Positions 14,502 through 22,542 of a DNA stretch of 32,503 nucleotides are shown in pieces. This DNA comes from Aalborgiella sp040079635 (GTDB lineage: Bacteria > Pseudomonadota > Gammaproteobacteria > Burkholderiales > Burkholderiaceae_C): positions 1-32,503 of the forward strand of contig JBEBJY010000027.1 of NCBI GenBank assembly GCA_040079635.1, read 5' to 3'. Position numbers and translations under genes: made by a program. Each line of letters opens with the position of its first letter. Position 1 is the stretch's first letter. The notes beneath the pieces were generated by a model. The model did not search any database. It worked only from the letters and a program-made list of their open reading frames with translations, and was not told the origin of the DNA.

Positions 14502-15488
14502 TCAAATCGGCTGCTCCAAAGCCTCCCTCACCATGTGGCTCAAAGCTTTAAAAGTAGCATCCAGTTCTTGCGCACTGGTATTGAGTTTCATGTCAGCTTT
14601 CGAGTAAAAAGCGGCTCGACCATTCAGAATTTGCTTTAAATCCTCCATGGCTTCTTTACTTGCAGCCATAGGGCGTAAATCCCCCTGAGCGGCAACACGT
14701 TGCATATGGTCTTCAGCATCGGCTTGTAGCCAAACGGTGGTGCAATGCGCTAGCAAGAGATTGAATGTCGCAGGATCGGACACCAGGCCACCTGGCGTGG
14801 CGATGACCGCCTCGGGATGGATTTGAATGGCTTCTTCTAGCGCACGTCGCTCGTAGCGGCGGTAGGCATTCATTCCATAGAGCGCCTGGATTTCCGAAAT
14901 ACTGCAGCCCGCAAATTTTTCAATTTCACGGCTCAATTCCACAAAGGCAAAACCCAAATCATCAGCAAGCAACTGCCCCAGCGTGGATTTACCTGCACCG
15001 CGCAACCCAATCAAGGCGACACGGGGACTCCGTGCTGCATTTCCACCGCCTGTGCCCAACAATTCTCCTACAGCCACGCGCACCCGATGCAGTGTCGCGT
15101 CATCACGATGTTCCAACAATTCCCGCAGCATCAGCCACTCGGGTGATGAGGTCGTAACATCGCCAATCAGTTCGGCTAGTGAACATTGCAGCGCGCCGGC
15201 GACTTGCAGAAGCACAAGAATAGAAGCGTTGCCAGTACCGTATTCAAGATTAGCCAAGTGCCGCTCGGACACATCAGCCATGTTAGCTACGGCTTTGCGA
15301 GTCAGACCGCGACGAGAGCGCAAAGCGCGGACGCGTTCACCCAAAGCTGTTAAAAAAGGATCACGCTCAACGTCTTGTATGCCTGGTGAGTTTTGCGAAA
15401 CAGGTAATGGAGTTGCCTGATCGATATTTAAGAATGACTTCAGCTTAACCTCTGATGGTTTAATTTTATGCAATATAGTGCTTGACAT
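14502..15488 (-). CDS. boxR: BoxR/BzdR-type benzoyl-CoA-responsive repressor
   Basis: A 328-residue protein with the two-part build of this family. Residues about 46-110 are an XRE helix-turn-helix: LGERVRALRSRRGLTRKAVA, then VSERHLANLEYGTGNASILV. A linker (about 111-154) leads to a shikimate-kinase-like domain with Walker A GLRGAGKST (161-169), ELSREIEKFAGCSISEIQ and YRRYERRALEE. In BzdR the kinase-like domain senses benzoyl-CoA rather than phosphorylating shikimate (family knowledge). The first 40 residues are a non-conserved extension, so a later start is possible. It is read toward boxC and ends just before the three TGCA palindromes; a near-match, TGCAATATAGTGCT at 15469-15482, overlaps its own first codons, suggesting autoregulation. 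Confidence 0.93.
   Translation of the reverse strand: MSSTILHKIKPSEVKLKSFLNIDQATPLPVSQNSPGIQDVERDPFLTALGERVRALRSRRGLTRKAVANMADVSERHLANLEYGTGNASILVLLQVAGALQCSLAELIGDVTTSSPEWLMLRELLEHRDDATLHRVRVAVGELLGTGGGNAARSPRVALIGLRGAGKSTLGQLLADDLGFAFVELSREIEKFAGCSISEIQALYGMNAYRRYERRALEEAIQIHPEAVIATPGGLVSDPATFNLLLAHCTTVWLQADAEDHMQRVAAQGDLRPMAASKEAMEDLKQILNGRAAFYSKADMKLNTSAQELDATFKALSHMVREALEQPI
15469..15482. promoter_or_regulatory. Operator-like site 4 at the boxR start
   Basis: TGCAATATAGTGCT, one mismatch from TGCA-N6-TGCA. Immediately to its right TTGACA (15482-15487) could be a rightward -35 with TATCGT at 15505-15510 after 17 bp; the -10 is poor, so the promoter is uncertain. Confidence 0.5.
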
Positions 15489-15513
15489 GATTTAAGAAAA
15501 GTTTTATCGTTCG

Positions 15514-15558
15514 TGCATATTTCAATAAGCACAATAATTCATATTATTGAAATGTGCA
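15514..15558. promoter_or_regulatory. 15-bp inverted repeat between boxR and the DUF4863-like gene
   Basis: TGCATATTTCAATAA (15514-15528) and TTATTGAAATGTGCA (15544-15558) are reverse complements with one mismatch, separated by 15 bp. The arms end in TGCA, like the other sites, but with a different inner spacing. It lies between the divergent genes and could be a second operator type or a transcript hairpin in the DUF4863-like leader. Confidence 0.65.
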
Positions 15559-15590
15559 AGCAAAATAATTGTAACCATGGAGATTGGCAC

Positions 15591-16055
15591 ATGTCGCCCA
15601 CCGAATTTCGCGAACAGATCGCAGAACTCACCGTCCTACTCGCGGGACGACCGCTGGATGCTGCTTTAGATAGTTGGTTAAATACCGAACATGGCGCAGG
15701 AAGTGCCACCTTTGAACGCTTGAAAGCCAGTTGCGAAGCCGGTGTCGCTGAGGGTTGGCTCTGCGACCGTGAAGGCGGCGGCATTCGTTATGGTCGTATT
15801 TTTAAACCTGCGCCTGAACTAAATGGCTTTTCAGTTGACGTGGTGGACATGCAGGACATTGCCGGCCCGCACCATGCACATCCGCTGGGCGAGATTGACC
15901 TGATCATGCCCATCGGTGGTGACGCCCAGTTTGACAGCCGCTCAGCGGGATGGCTGGTGTATCCACCCGGCACGGCGCATCGTCCTACCGTGAGCCAAGG
16001 CAGAGCTCTAGTACTTTACCTGCTACCTGAAGGTCGCATTGACTTCACGCGTTAA
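15591..16055 (+). CDS. DUF4863-like small cupin-type protein of the box cluster
   Basis: From ATG 15591 (GGAG about 8 bases upstream) the product is 154 residues; in-frame starts at 15513 and 15552 would read through the inverted repeat and are less likely. The N-terminal third is helical (TEFREQIAELTVLLAGRPLD). The rest is beta-rich with PHHAHPLGEIDLIMPI and GWLVYPPGTAHRPTV, which look like cupin metal-binding motifs: H-x-H...E and a later H. I recall this family as DUF4863, related to 4-hydroxylaminobenzoate lyase, but cannot verify it. Position between boxR and boxD suggests handling of a benzoate derivative or a toxic intermediate. Function in this pathway is not established. Confidence 0.75.
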   Translation: MSPTEFREQIAELTVLLAGRPLDAALDSWLNTEHGAGSATFERLKASCEAGVAEGWLCDREGGGIRYGRIFKPAPELNGFSVDVVDMQDIAGPHHAHPLGEIDLIMPIGGDAQFDSRSAGWLVYPPGTAHRPTVSQGRALVLYLLPEGRIDFTR

Positions 16056-16118
16056 AGCGGAAAACCTACACAAGCCGCCCGAACGCCCCAAACAACCAAA
16101 TACATCCAAAAACTAAAC

Positions 16119-17687
16119 ATGACACAAAAACTCCCCAACTTCCTAGGCGGCCAATGGCAAACTGGCACCGGCGCTGGAACGCCCCTGTTTGACCCCATCC
16201 TTGGCACAGAATTAGTAAGCGTCGACGCAACAGGCCTAGATTTAGCCGCCGGTTTTACCTTCGCCCGTGAGCAAGGTGGTGCTGCCCTGCGTGCCCTGAC
16301 CTACCGCCAGCGCGCTGGCATGCTGGCTGCAGCGGTCAAAGTATTGCAAGCCAACCGCGACGCCTACTATGACATCGCCACCGCCAACAGCGGTACAGTT
16401 AAAAACGACACGGCTGTAGATGTTGATGGTGGCATCTTCACACTGGGAACCTACGCCAAACTGGGCGAATCTTTGGGTGATCGACACTTCATGCTGGATG
16501 GCGAGGCGGCGCGCCTGGGCAAAGACCCGCTGTTTCAGTCGCAACATGTGCTCACACCCACGCGCGGCGTGGCCTTGTTCATCAACGCTTTCAACTTCCC
16601 CAGCTGGGGTTTGTGGGAAAAAGCAGCTCCGGCACTGTTGTCGGGCGTTCCCGTCATCATCAAGCCCGCCACTGCTACGGCCTGGTTGACGCAACGCATG
16701 GTCAAAGACGTGGTTGATGCGGGTATCTTTCCGGTCGGCGCGCTGTCCGTGGTGTGCGGCAGTTCGGCGGGGTTGATGGATGCACTGCAGCCTTTTGATG
16801 TCGTTTCATTCACCGGCTCGGCAGAAACCGCCACGGTCATTCGTTCGCACCCTGCCGTGACGCAACGCTCGGTGCGTGTCAACATTGAGGCCGACAGCGT
16901 GAATTCAGCGCTCTTGTTGCCTGATACAGCACCGGGCAGCGAATCGTTTGACCTGCTGGCAAAGGAAGTCGCCCGCGAAATGACCGTCAAATCAGGGCAA
17001 AAATGCACCGCTATTCGACGCGTTTTTGTACCAGAAGCCATGTACACAGCCGTTGCCCAAGCCATCTCGGCACGGCTGGCCAAAACCACCGTAGGCGACC
17101 CGCGCAACGAGTCTGTCCGTATGGGTGCGCTGGTCAACCGCGCACAGTTGGCTAGCGTGCGTGAAGGTTTGGACTACCTCAAACAACAAGCCGAAGTCCT
17201 GCACGATGGCGCAACGCACGCGCTGGTAAATGCTGATGCTGCCATCGCCTGCTGCGTCGGTCCCACTTTATTAGGTACACGTGATGCAACCGGCAGCGAC
17301 AGCGCCGACCGCATCCACGACACCGAGGTGTTTGGGCCGGTTGCCACCCTGCTGCCCTACCGCGACATCGCACACGCCTTGGCCCTGATCCGTCGTGGCC
17401 AAGGTTCACTGGTGACCTCCCTGTATGGCAGCGACCCAGCAGCGTTGGCAACTGCAGCGCTGGAACTGGCCGACAGCCATGGCCGCGTGCATGTGATTTC
17501 ACCCGATGTTGCCGCACTGCACACGGGTCACGGCAACGTGATGCCGCAGTCCCTGCACGGTGGCCCGGGCCGAGCGGGTGGCGGTGAAGAACTGGGCGGT
17601 TTACGTGCCTTGAATTTTTACCACCGCCGTAGCGCCGTCCAGGCCAGTACAGCTGTGCTATCCGCGCTGTCTGAATCCACAAGCTAA
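16119..17687 (+). CDS. boxD: 3,4-dehydroadipyl-CoA semialdehyde dehydrogenase (NADP+) BoxD
   Basis: A 522-residue aldehyde dehydrogenase. NAFNFPSWGLWEKAAPALLS (N159) and KPAT form the cofactor pocket, FTGSAET the nucleotide loop, E257 in VNIEADSVNSALL the general base, and C296 in KSGQKCTAIRRVFVPE the nucleophile. The extended NFLGGQWQTGTGAG start and the C-terminal HGGPGRAGGGEELGGL segment match the BoxD/PaaZ-like group. It oxidises the semialdehyde made by BoxC to 3,4-dehydroadipyl-CoA. It follows the DUF4863-like gene by 63 bp and precedes the ligase by 57 bp. No clear ribosome-binding site precedes the ATG. Confidence 0.93.
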   Translation: MTQKLPNFLGGQWQTGTGAGTPLFDPILGTELVSVDATGLDLAAGFTFAREQGGAALRALTYRQRAGMLAAAVKVLQANRDAYYDIATANSGTVKNDTAVDVDGGIFTLGTYAKLGESLGDRHFMLDGEAARLGKDPLFQSQHVLTPTRGVALFINAFNFPSWGLWEKAAPALLSGVPVIIKPATATAWLTQRMVKDVVDAGIFPVGALSVVCGSSAGLMDALQPFDVVSFTGSAETATVIRSHPAVTQRSVRVNIEADSVNSALLLPDTAPGSESFDLLAKEVAREMTVKSGQKCTAIRRVFVPEAMYTAVAQAISARLAKTTVGDPRNESVRMGALVNRAQLASVREGLDYLKQQAEVLHDGATHALVNADAAIACCVGPTLLGTRDATGSDSADRIHDTEVFGPVATLLPYRDIAHALALIRRGQGSLVTSLYGSDPAALATAALELADSHGRVHVISPDVAALHTGHGNVMPQSLHGGPGRAGGGEELGGLRALNFYHRRSAVQASTAVLSALSESTS

Positions 17688-17744
17688 AGCGGCTAAAGCG
17701 ATTAGCTAATTTTCACAATAAAAATACAGCATCAGGAGACCATC

Positions 17745-19325
17745 ATGAGTGAACATCCACAGGTTCAAGCACCCGGCGCAACGTTTAACTTTGCACAGCA
17801 TCTGATTGAGCGAAACGCCAGCCGCCCAGCCAAGATCGCCTACATCGACGATCAAGGCAGTTTGAGTTACGGTGAATTAGAAAACCGAATTCGCCGTGTG
17901 GCCGCTGCCCTCCTTGCCCAAGGCGTACGCCGTGAAGAGCGCGTCCTCTTGCTGATGCATGACTGTAGCGACTGGCCTACTACATTTTTAGGAGCGCTTT
18001 ACGCAGGTATTGTGCCGGTTGCAGTCAATACCCTGCTCAGCGCGGATGACTACCACTTCATGCTGCAACACAGCCGTGCGCAAGTGGCGATGGTGTCACA
18101 GGCGCTGCTGCCCACCTTGCAAGCAGCAATGGCCAAAGGCGATCACGAAGTCAAAACCATGATTGTTTCACGACCAGATGCCACCTTGCCGGCCAACGCG
18201 GTGTCGCTAGATGCCCTGATTAGGCAACATGCTCCCCTTGAAAAGGCAGCAAACACCAGCCCGGATGACCCCGGTTTTTGGCTCTACTCCTCAGGTTCCA
18301 CCGGTCGCCCCAAAGGCACGCTACACACCCACGCCAACCCCTACTGGACGGCAGAACTCTATGGAACACCTGTGTTGGGCATTTCTGAGAAAGATGTGTG
18401 CTTTTCAGCAGCCAAGTTATTTTTTGCTTATGGTCTAGGCAATGGTTTGAGCTTCCCGCTCAGTGTGGGTGCTACCGTGGTTTTGATGGCAGAGCGCCCC
18501 ACGCCTGACGCAACATTCAAACGTTGGACAGACACACGATTTGGCCCGCAACCCACCGTATTTTTCGGTGCACCCACTGGTTTTGCAGGCATGCTGGCAT
18601 CGCCTAACTTACCCGCAAAAAAAGATGTTGCATTACGCATGTGCTCATCGGCAGGTGAAGCTTTGCCTGCCGAATTAGGCGAAAAATTCACGCAGCATTT
18701 TGGCGTCGAGATTGTGGACGGCATCGGCTCCACTGAAATGCTGCATATCTACCTGTCGAACCGACCCGGCAAAGTACGCTACGGAACAACCGGCTGGCCA
18801 GTACCGGGGTACGACATTGAGCTGCGTGGTGACGATGGCCAGCCTGTACCCGACGGCGAAACAGGCGATTTGTTCATCAAGGGCCCTAGCGCAGCGCTTT
18901 TGTACTGGGGTAACCGCGAAAAATCACGAGAAACCTTTCAAGGCGCTTGGACCAAAAGTGGCGACAAATACGTCCGTAACGCCGACGGCACTTACACCTA
19001 CTCAGGTCGCAGTGACGATATGCTCAAGGTCAGCGGCATCTATGTGTCGCCCTTCGAGGTGGAATCTACTCTGGTACAGCACCCAGCCGTGCTAGAAGCC
19101 GCCGTGATTGGTGTGAATGATAGCGATGGACTCACCAAAACCAAAGCTTATGTCGTACTCAAAGCGGGGCAATCGGCCACTGAAGCGGAACTCAAAGCCT
19201 TCGTTAAAGACCGTTTAGCGCCATACAAATACCCAAGATCGATCGAATTCATCGCAGAACTGCCCAAAACTGCAACTGGCAAGATTCAGCGTTTCAAATT
19301 ACGGGACAGCGAAGCTGCGAAATAA
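17745..19325 (+). CDS. bclA: Benzoate-CoA ligase
   Basis: A 526-residue ANL-family ligase that activates benzoate with ATP and CoA, the entry step of the box pathway. The phosphate-binding loop is YSSGSTGRPKG (181-191); FSAAKLFFAYGLGNGLSFPL, typical of benzoate- and related aryl-CoA ligases, follows; DGIGSTEMLHIYLSNRPG and TKSGDKY lead to the hinge and GRSDDMLKVSGIYVSPFEVE; the catalytic lysine is in LPKTATGKIQRFKLR. CAGGAGA lies about eight bases before the ATG. Chain length and aryl-ligase features support benzoate; 2-aminobenzoate or hydroxybenzoate cannot be ruled out from sequence alone, but the box context favours benzoate. Confidence 0.93.
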   Translation: MSEHPQVQAPGATFNFAQHLIERNASRPAKIAYIDDQGSLSYGELENRIRRVAAALLAQGVRREERVLLLMHDCSDWPTTFLGALYAGIVPVAVNTLLSADDYHFMLQHSRAQVAMVSQALLPTLQAAMAKGDHEVKTMIVSRPDATLPANAVSLDALIRQHAPLEKAANTSPDDPGFWLYSSGSTGRPKGTLHTHANPYWTAELYGTPVLGISEKDVCFSAAKLFFAYGLGNGLSFPLSVGATVVLMAERPTPDATFKRWTDTRFGPQPTVFFGAPTGFAGMLASPNLPAKKDVALRMCSSAGEALPAELGEKFTQHFGVEIVDGIGSTEMLHIYLSNRPGKVRYGTTGWPVPGYDIELRGDDGQPVPDGETGDLFIKGPSAALLYWGNREKSRETFQGAWTKSGDKYVRNADGTYTYSGRSDDMLKVSGIYVSPFEVESTLVQHPAVLEAAVIGVNDSDGLTKTKAYVVLKAGQSATEAELKAFVKDRLAPYKYPRSIEFIAELPKTATGKIQRFKLRDSEAAK

Positions 19326-19330
19326 CGTTG

Positions 19331-20137
19331 ATGGCTACGAGTCAATTCGTCAACATCGACTGGACTGGTAAAAGCGTCAGTATCGAATACCAATGGCTGG
19401 GTTCTGCTGATGCTGAGCGACCTTTCATCATCTTTTTGCACGAAGGTTTGGGCTCGGTAGCCATGTGGAAAGACTTTCCGCAGCGACTGTGCGAAGCTGC
19501 AGATTGTCGTGGATTGGTGTATTCCCGTCCCGGCTATGGCAAATCGACGCCTCGCGCAGCAGACGTTGCTTGGCAACCCGATTTCATGCATCGCCAAGCT
19601 TTCGAGGTCTTGCCAACGTTGCTAAAAGCACTAGACATCAACACCGAAGTGCAAAAACCGTGGTTATTTGGGCATAGCGATGGCGGTTCTATTGCTCTGC
19701 TTTTTGCAGCAAAGTATCCAAACAATACGTCGGGTAGCATCGTTTTAGCACCTCATATTTTGGTAGAAGAAGTTTCCATCAGCAGCATTGAAAAAGCGAA
19801 AATCGCCTACCAAACGACCGAACTTCGCAGCAAGCTTGCACGCTTTCATGATGATGTTGATTCTGCCTTTTGGGGCTGGAACGATATCTGGCTCAACCCC
19901 GCATTCAGGCATTGGAATTTGACGCAAGCGATCAAAACCATCACCTGCCCGTTGTTGGCCATTCAAGGTTTGGATGATGAATATGGCACGCTTGAGCAAA
20001 TTCACGGCATCAAGCGTGTATTACCTGACACCCAACTGCTAGAACTGTCCAACTGCGGCCACTCGCCGCATCGCGACCGGCCAGACGCTCTAATTGACGC
20101 CTGTGTTGCGTTCGTTTTTTCGGTTGTTGGCCCATAA
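19331..20137 (+). CDS. Alpha/beta hydrolase of the box cluster
   Basis: A 268-residue alpha/beta-hydrolase with a complete triad: Ser116 in FGHSDGGS, Asp at 215/216 in GLDDEYG and His244 in GHSPHRD. The HEGLGSVAMW segment supplies the oxyanion hole. It starts five bases after the ligase stop (a TTG one codon upstream is an alternative), so it is in the same operon. It could hydrolyse a lactone, an aromatic ester feeding benzoate, or a stalled CoA thioester; the sequence does not decide. The last 48 bp overlap the 3' end of lgt, which converges from the other side. Confidence 0.85.
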   Translation: MATSQFVNIDWTGKSVSIEYQWLGSADAERPFIIFLHEGLGSVAMWKDFPQRLCEAADCRGLVYSRPGYGKSTPRAADVAWQPDFMHRQAFEVLPTLLKALDINTEVQKPWLFGHSDGGSIALLFAAKYPNNTSGSIVLAPHILVEEVSISSIEKAKIAYQTTELRSKLARFHDDVDSAFWGWNDIWLNPAFRHWNLTQAIKTITCPLLAIQGLDDEYGTLEQIHGIKRVLPDTQLLELSNCGHSPHRDRPDALIDACVAFVFSVVGP

Positions 20138-20923
20138 CCACAAAGCCGCACCGCCAACAATCATCGGCACGCACAGCCACTGCCCCATGCTCATGCCAAG
20201 CGACAAGATACCCAAATGCGCGTCTGGCTCGCGGAAAAACTCTGCAGTAAAGCGCAAAACGCCATAACCCATGAAAAACGCCGCAGCGACTTGCCCCTCC
20301 TTGCGCTCTTTTCGGGCATAAAGCCACAGCAACACGAATAACAGCAAGCCCTCAAGCAAAAACTGGTAAATCTGCGAAGGGTGGCGAGGTGCATCTCCAT
20401 AGCCCCTAAAAACCATGCCCCATGGCAGTGATGGGTCAGCCAAACGTCCTGGCAATTCGCCATTGATGAAATTCCCCACACGCCCTGCCGCCAAACCTGT
20501 CGGTACGCATGGCACACCAAAGTCAATCACCTGCCAAAACGGCTTTTTGCGGGAATAGGCGTACCACACCATCGCGGCAATGACCCCCAGCATGCCGCCA
20601 TGAAAGCTCATACCGCCCTGCCACACTGCAAAAATCTCCAGCGGATGCGACGCGTAATAGGCTGGCTTGTAAAACAAACAATAGCCAATGCGCCCGCCCA
20701 AAATCACGCCCATGACACCCGCAAACAAAATATCCTCCACATCACGCTTTGACCATTTGCCAGTGGTGTCGCCCGCTAGTCGCGCGTACGGTTGATGCTT
20801 TAGCCGCCTGAAACCCAGCAGCATGAACAGACCAAACGCAGCAAGGTAAGTTAAACCATACCAATGGATGGCCAAAGGGCCAAGTTGCAGCGCGACGGGG
20901 TTGATTTGGGGGTGAATTAGCAT
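20090..20923 (-). CDS. lgt: Prolipoprotein diacylglyceryl transferase
   Basis: A 277-residue inner-membrane enzyme that moves diacylglycerol from phosphatidylglycerol onto the lipobox Cys of prolipoproteins. About seven hydrophobic segments are visible. The family signature GRVGNFINGELPGR is intact, as are the N-terminal IHWYGLTYLAAF and the SFHGGMLG loop. The C-terminal tail NNRKNERNTGVN extends 48 bp into the convergent hydrolase gene. No terminator separates the two, so transcripts from both sides are expected to overlap. Confidence 0.95.
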   Translation of the reverse strand: MLIHPQINPVALQLGPLAIHWYGLTYLAAFGLFMLLGFRRLKHQPYARLAGDTTGKWSKRDVEDILFAGVMGVILGGRIGYCLFYKPAYYASHPLEIFAVWQGGMSFHGGMLGVIAAMVWYAYSRKKPFWQVIDFGVPCVPTGLAAGRVGNFINGELPGRLADPSLPWGMVFRGYGDAPRHPSQIYQFLLEGLLLFVLLWLYARKERKEGQVAAAFFMGYGVLRFTAEFFREPDAHLGILSLGMSMGQWLCVPMIVGGAALWLWANNRKNERNTGVN

Positions 20924-21167
20924 GGTTGTGATGTTAGCAGCAGATGAGACAACTATAGTGCGAACTTGAATGCAGACTTTTTACACCTTTTTGACTCTTT
21001 TTTGAGAGTGACGTGCCAACTATTTCTGGTATTTCTATTTCGTTTAGAAATCGCAGCAAATCAGTTAATCAACTCTTAACCAGCTATCTAAAATCCACAA
21101 CTCATGCACTATTGCATGATGTTTATCACTATTCAACGCAATACATAAAATTTAGGGAGATTCGACC

Positions 21168-22358
21168 ATGTTTGACCTCATCATCCGCGAAGTAGCATCA
21201 CGCTTTGGTCTTGGCGACAAAGCTGGCCCACTGGTGCAAATGCTCTTGGCCTACATCACCAACAAAGACACAGGTGGCATCGCTGGCTTCATGTCCAAAC
21301 TGTCTTCAGGTGGTTTGGGTGACATCGCCAAATCATGGCTTGGCGGTGGCGCTAGCGCTTTGCCAGTGAGCTCATCTCAAATCGAATCTTTGCTGGGTGG
21401 TCAAGGTGACTTGCTCAGCGGCATCACATCTAAATTGGGTATTGGTGGTTCGACCGCTTCTTCAGCTTTGGGCTTTTTGTTGCCTATGATTATTGGCAAG
21501 CTCACCCCAGGTGGCTCTATTCCAACATCATTGTCTACCGACGTGATGGGCTTTATCACAGGTGGTGCTTCTGCGCTAACCAAAGGCGTAACTGGCGCTG
21601 CTGCAGGAGCAGTTGGCGCTGCAGGTGCTGCCACCGTTGCAGCCAGCAAAGTGGTCGGTTCTGCTGGCCACGCAGTAGGTTCTGCAGCTAACGCAGGTGC
21701 TGGCGCTGTTTCGGCTGCTGCCTCAGCTGGTGGCGGTTTGATGAAATGGTTGCCTTGGTTGGCAGCGGGTATAGCAGCTCTCTTTTTGCTCAGCTATTGC
21801 AACAAAGGTGGCGACGCTGCTAAGCAAGCCGCTGATGGCGCTAAAAACGCTGCGGCTTCTGCACCTGCAACTGCTACGGCAGATGCCGCAAAAGTCGCTG
21901 CCGACGCCGCAGCAAAAGCCAAAACAGATGCTGAAGCCGCTGCTAAAGCAACCGCAGACGCTGCCGCAGCTGCTACAGCAAAGACTGCCGCCGAAGTTGC
22001 ACCTGCTGGTTCAGGCTTGGTTGCCTTCACACACGACGGTGCACCAGCTTTGAAGGTCTACTTTGACTCCGGTAAAACTGCCGTTGCAGCGGGTTTTGCG
22101 GAAACTTCTAAGGAATTGGTAGGACACCTCAAAGCCAACGCAAGTAGCAAAGCCGTGGTAACTGGCTTCAACGACCCAACGGGCAATGCAACGGCTAATG
22201 CTGAATTGTCTAAAAACCGCGCCAAAGGCGTAGCAGCAGCCCTCAAAGCAGCTGGCATTGCCGAAGACCGCGTGCTGCTCGAAAAGCCAGCGGATACAAC
22301 AGGTTCGGCTTTGAGCAACTCAGAAGCACGCCGTGTGGAAGTGACTATTCGTAAGTAA
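21168..22358 (+). CDS. DUF937/YidB-like plus OmpA-domain envelope protein
   Basis: A 396-residue protein in four parts. Residues 1-135 resemble the YidB/DUF937 fold (FDLIIREVASRFGL..., repeated GG-L--SITSKLG segments). 140-190 is a Gly/Ala-rich stretch. 193-211, KWLPWLAAGIAALFLLSYC, is a single membrane helix. 215-280 is Ala/Lys/Asp-rich low complexity, likely a helical linker through the periplasm. 285-396 is an OmpA-like peptidoglycan-binding domain, with VYFDSGK, VTGFNDPTGN, LSKNRAKGVAAALKAAGI and SNSEARRVEVTI. The layout suggests a protein anchored in the inner membrane that grips peptidoglycan; a cell-envelope role is inferred. AGGGAG lies nine bases before the ATG. A strong terminator follows. 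Confidence 0.88.
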   Translation: MFDLIIREVASRFGLGDKAGPLVQMLLAYITNKDTGGIAGFMSKLSSGGLGDIAKSWLGGGASALPVSSSQIESLLGGQGDLLSGITSKLGIGGSTASSALGFLLPMIIGKLTPGGSIPTSLSTDVMGFITGGASALTKGVTGAAAGAVGAAGAATVAASKVVGSAGHAVGSAANAGAGAVSAAASAGGGLMKWLPWLAAGIAALFLLSYCNKGGDAAKQAADGAKNAAASAPATATADAAKVAADAAAKAKTDAEAAAKATADAAAAATAKTAAEVAPAGSGLVAFTHDGAPALKVYFDSGKTAVAAGFAETSKELVGHLKANASSKAVVTGFNDPTGNATANAELSKNRAKGVAAALKAAGIAEDRVLLEKPADTTGSALSNSEARRVEVTIRK

Positions 22359-22375
22359 ATTACTGCTATTTCGCT

Positions 22376-22402
22376 AAAAAGGAGGCTTTGGCCTCCTTTT
22401 TT
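22376..22402 (+). terminator. Rho-independent terminator after the OmpA-domain gene
   Basis: GGAGGC (22381-22386), loop TTTG, GCCTCC (22391-22396), then six T. A-run on the left makes it symmetric, so it could act on both strands. Confidence 0.93.
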
Positions 22403-22426
22403 CATTTTTACCATAAAAATATACCT

Positions 22427-22471
22427 CTAGCCGGCGTATTTATTGCCTAAAGTGCTATTAAATTGATAGTA
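22427..22471 (+). repeat. 44-bp dispersed repeat, copy 6
   Basis: CTAGCCGGCGTATTTATTGC then CTAAAGTGCTATTAAATTGATAGTA. It lies between the terminator and the ilvD promoter region. Confidence 0.9.
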
Positions 22472-22504
22472 ATTTTCACCTCACTGTGATCTCCAAAGCT
22501 TTCT

Positions 22505-22510
22505 TATAAT
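22505..22510 (+). promoter_or_regulatory. Consensus -10 element ahead of ilvD
   Basis: TATAAT, 32 bp before the ilvD ATG. No good -35 is found 16-18 bp upstream, so only the -10 is supported. Confidence 0.45.
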
Positions 22511-22542
22511 AGAAGCATCTTTAACCCCAAAAGCATCCGACC

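Noticed and set aside
21123..21151. Promoter TTATCA-17-TAAAAT ahead of the OmpA-domain gene
   Set aside because: The transcript would begin within the ribosome-binding site, which makes it unlikely.
21013..21195. 60-codon frame upstream of the OmpA-domain gene
   Set aside because: No family resemblance or convincing ribosome-binding site, and it runs into the real start in another frame.
21401..22030. Ala-rich minus-strand frames inside the OmpA-domain gene
   Set aside because: They mirror the Ala-rich coding sequence of the plus strand and have no features of their own.
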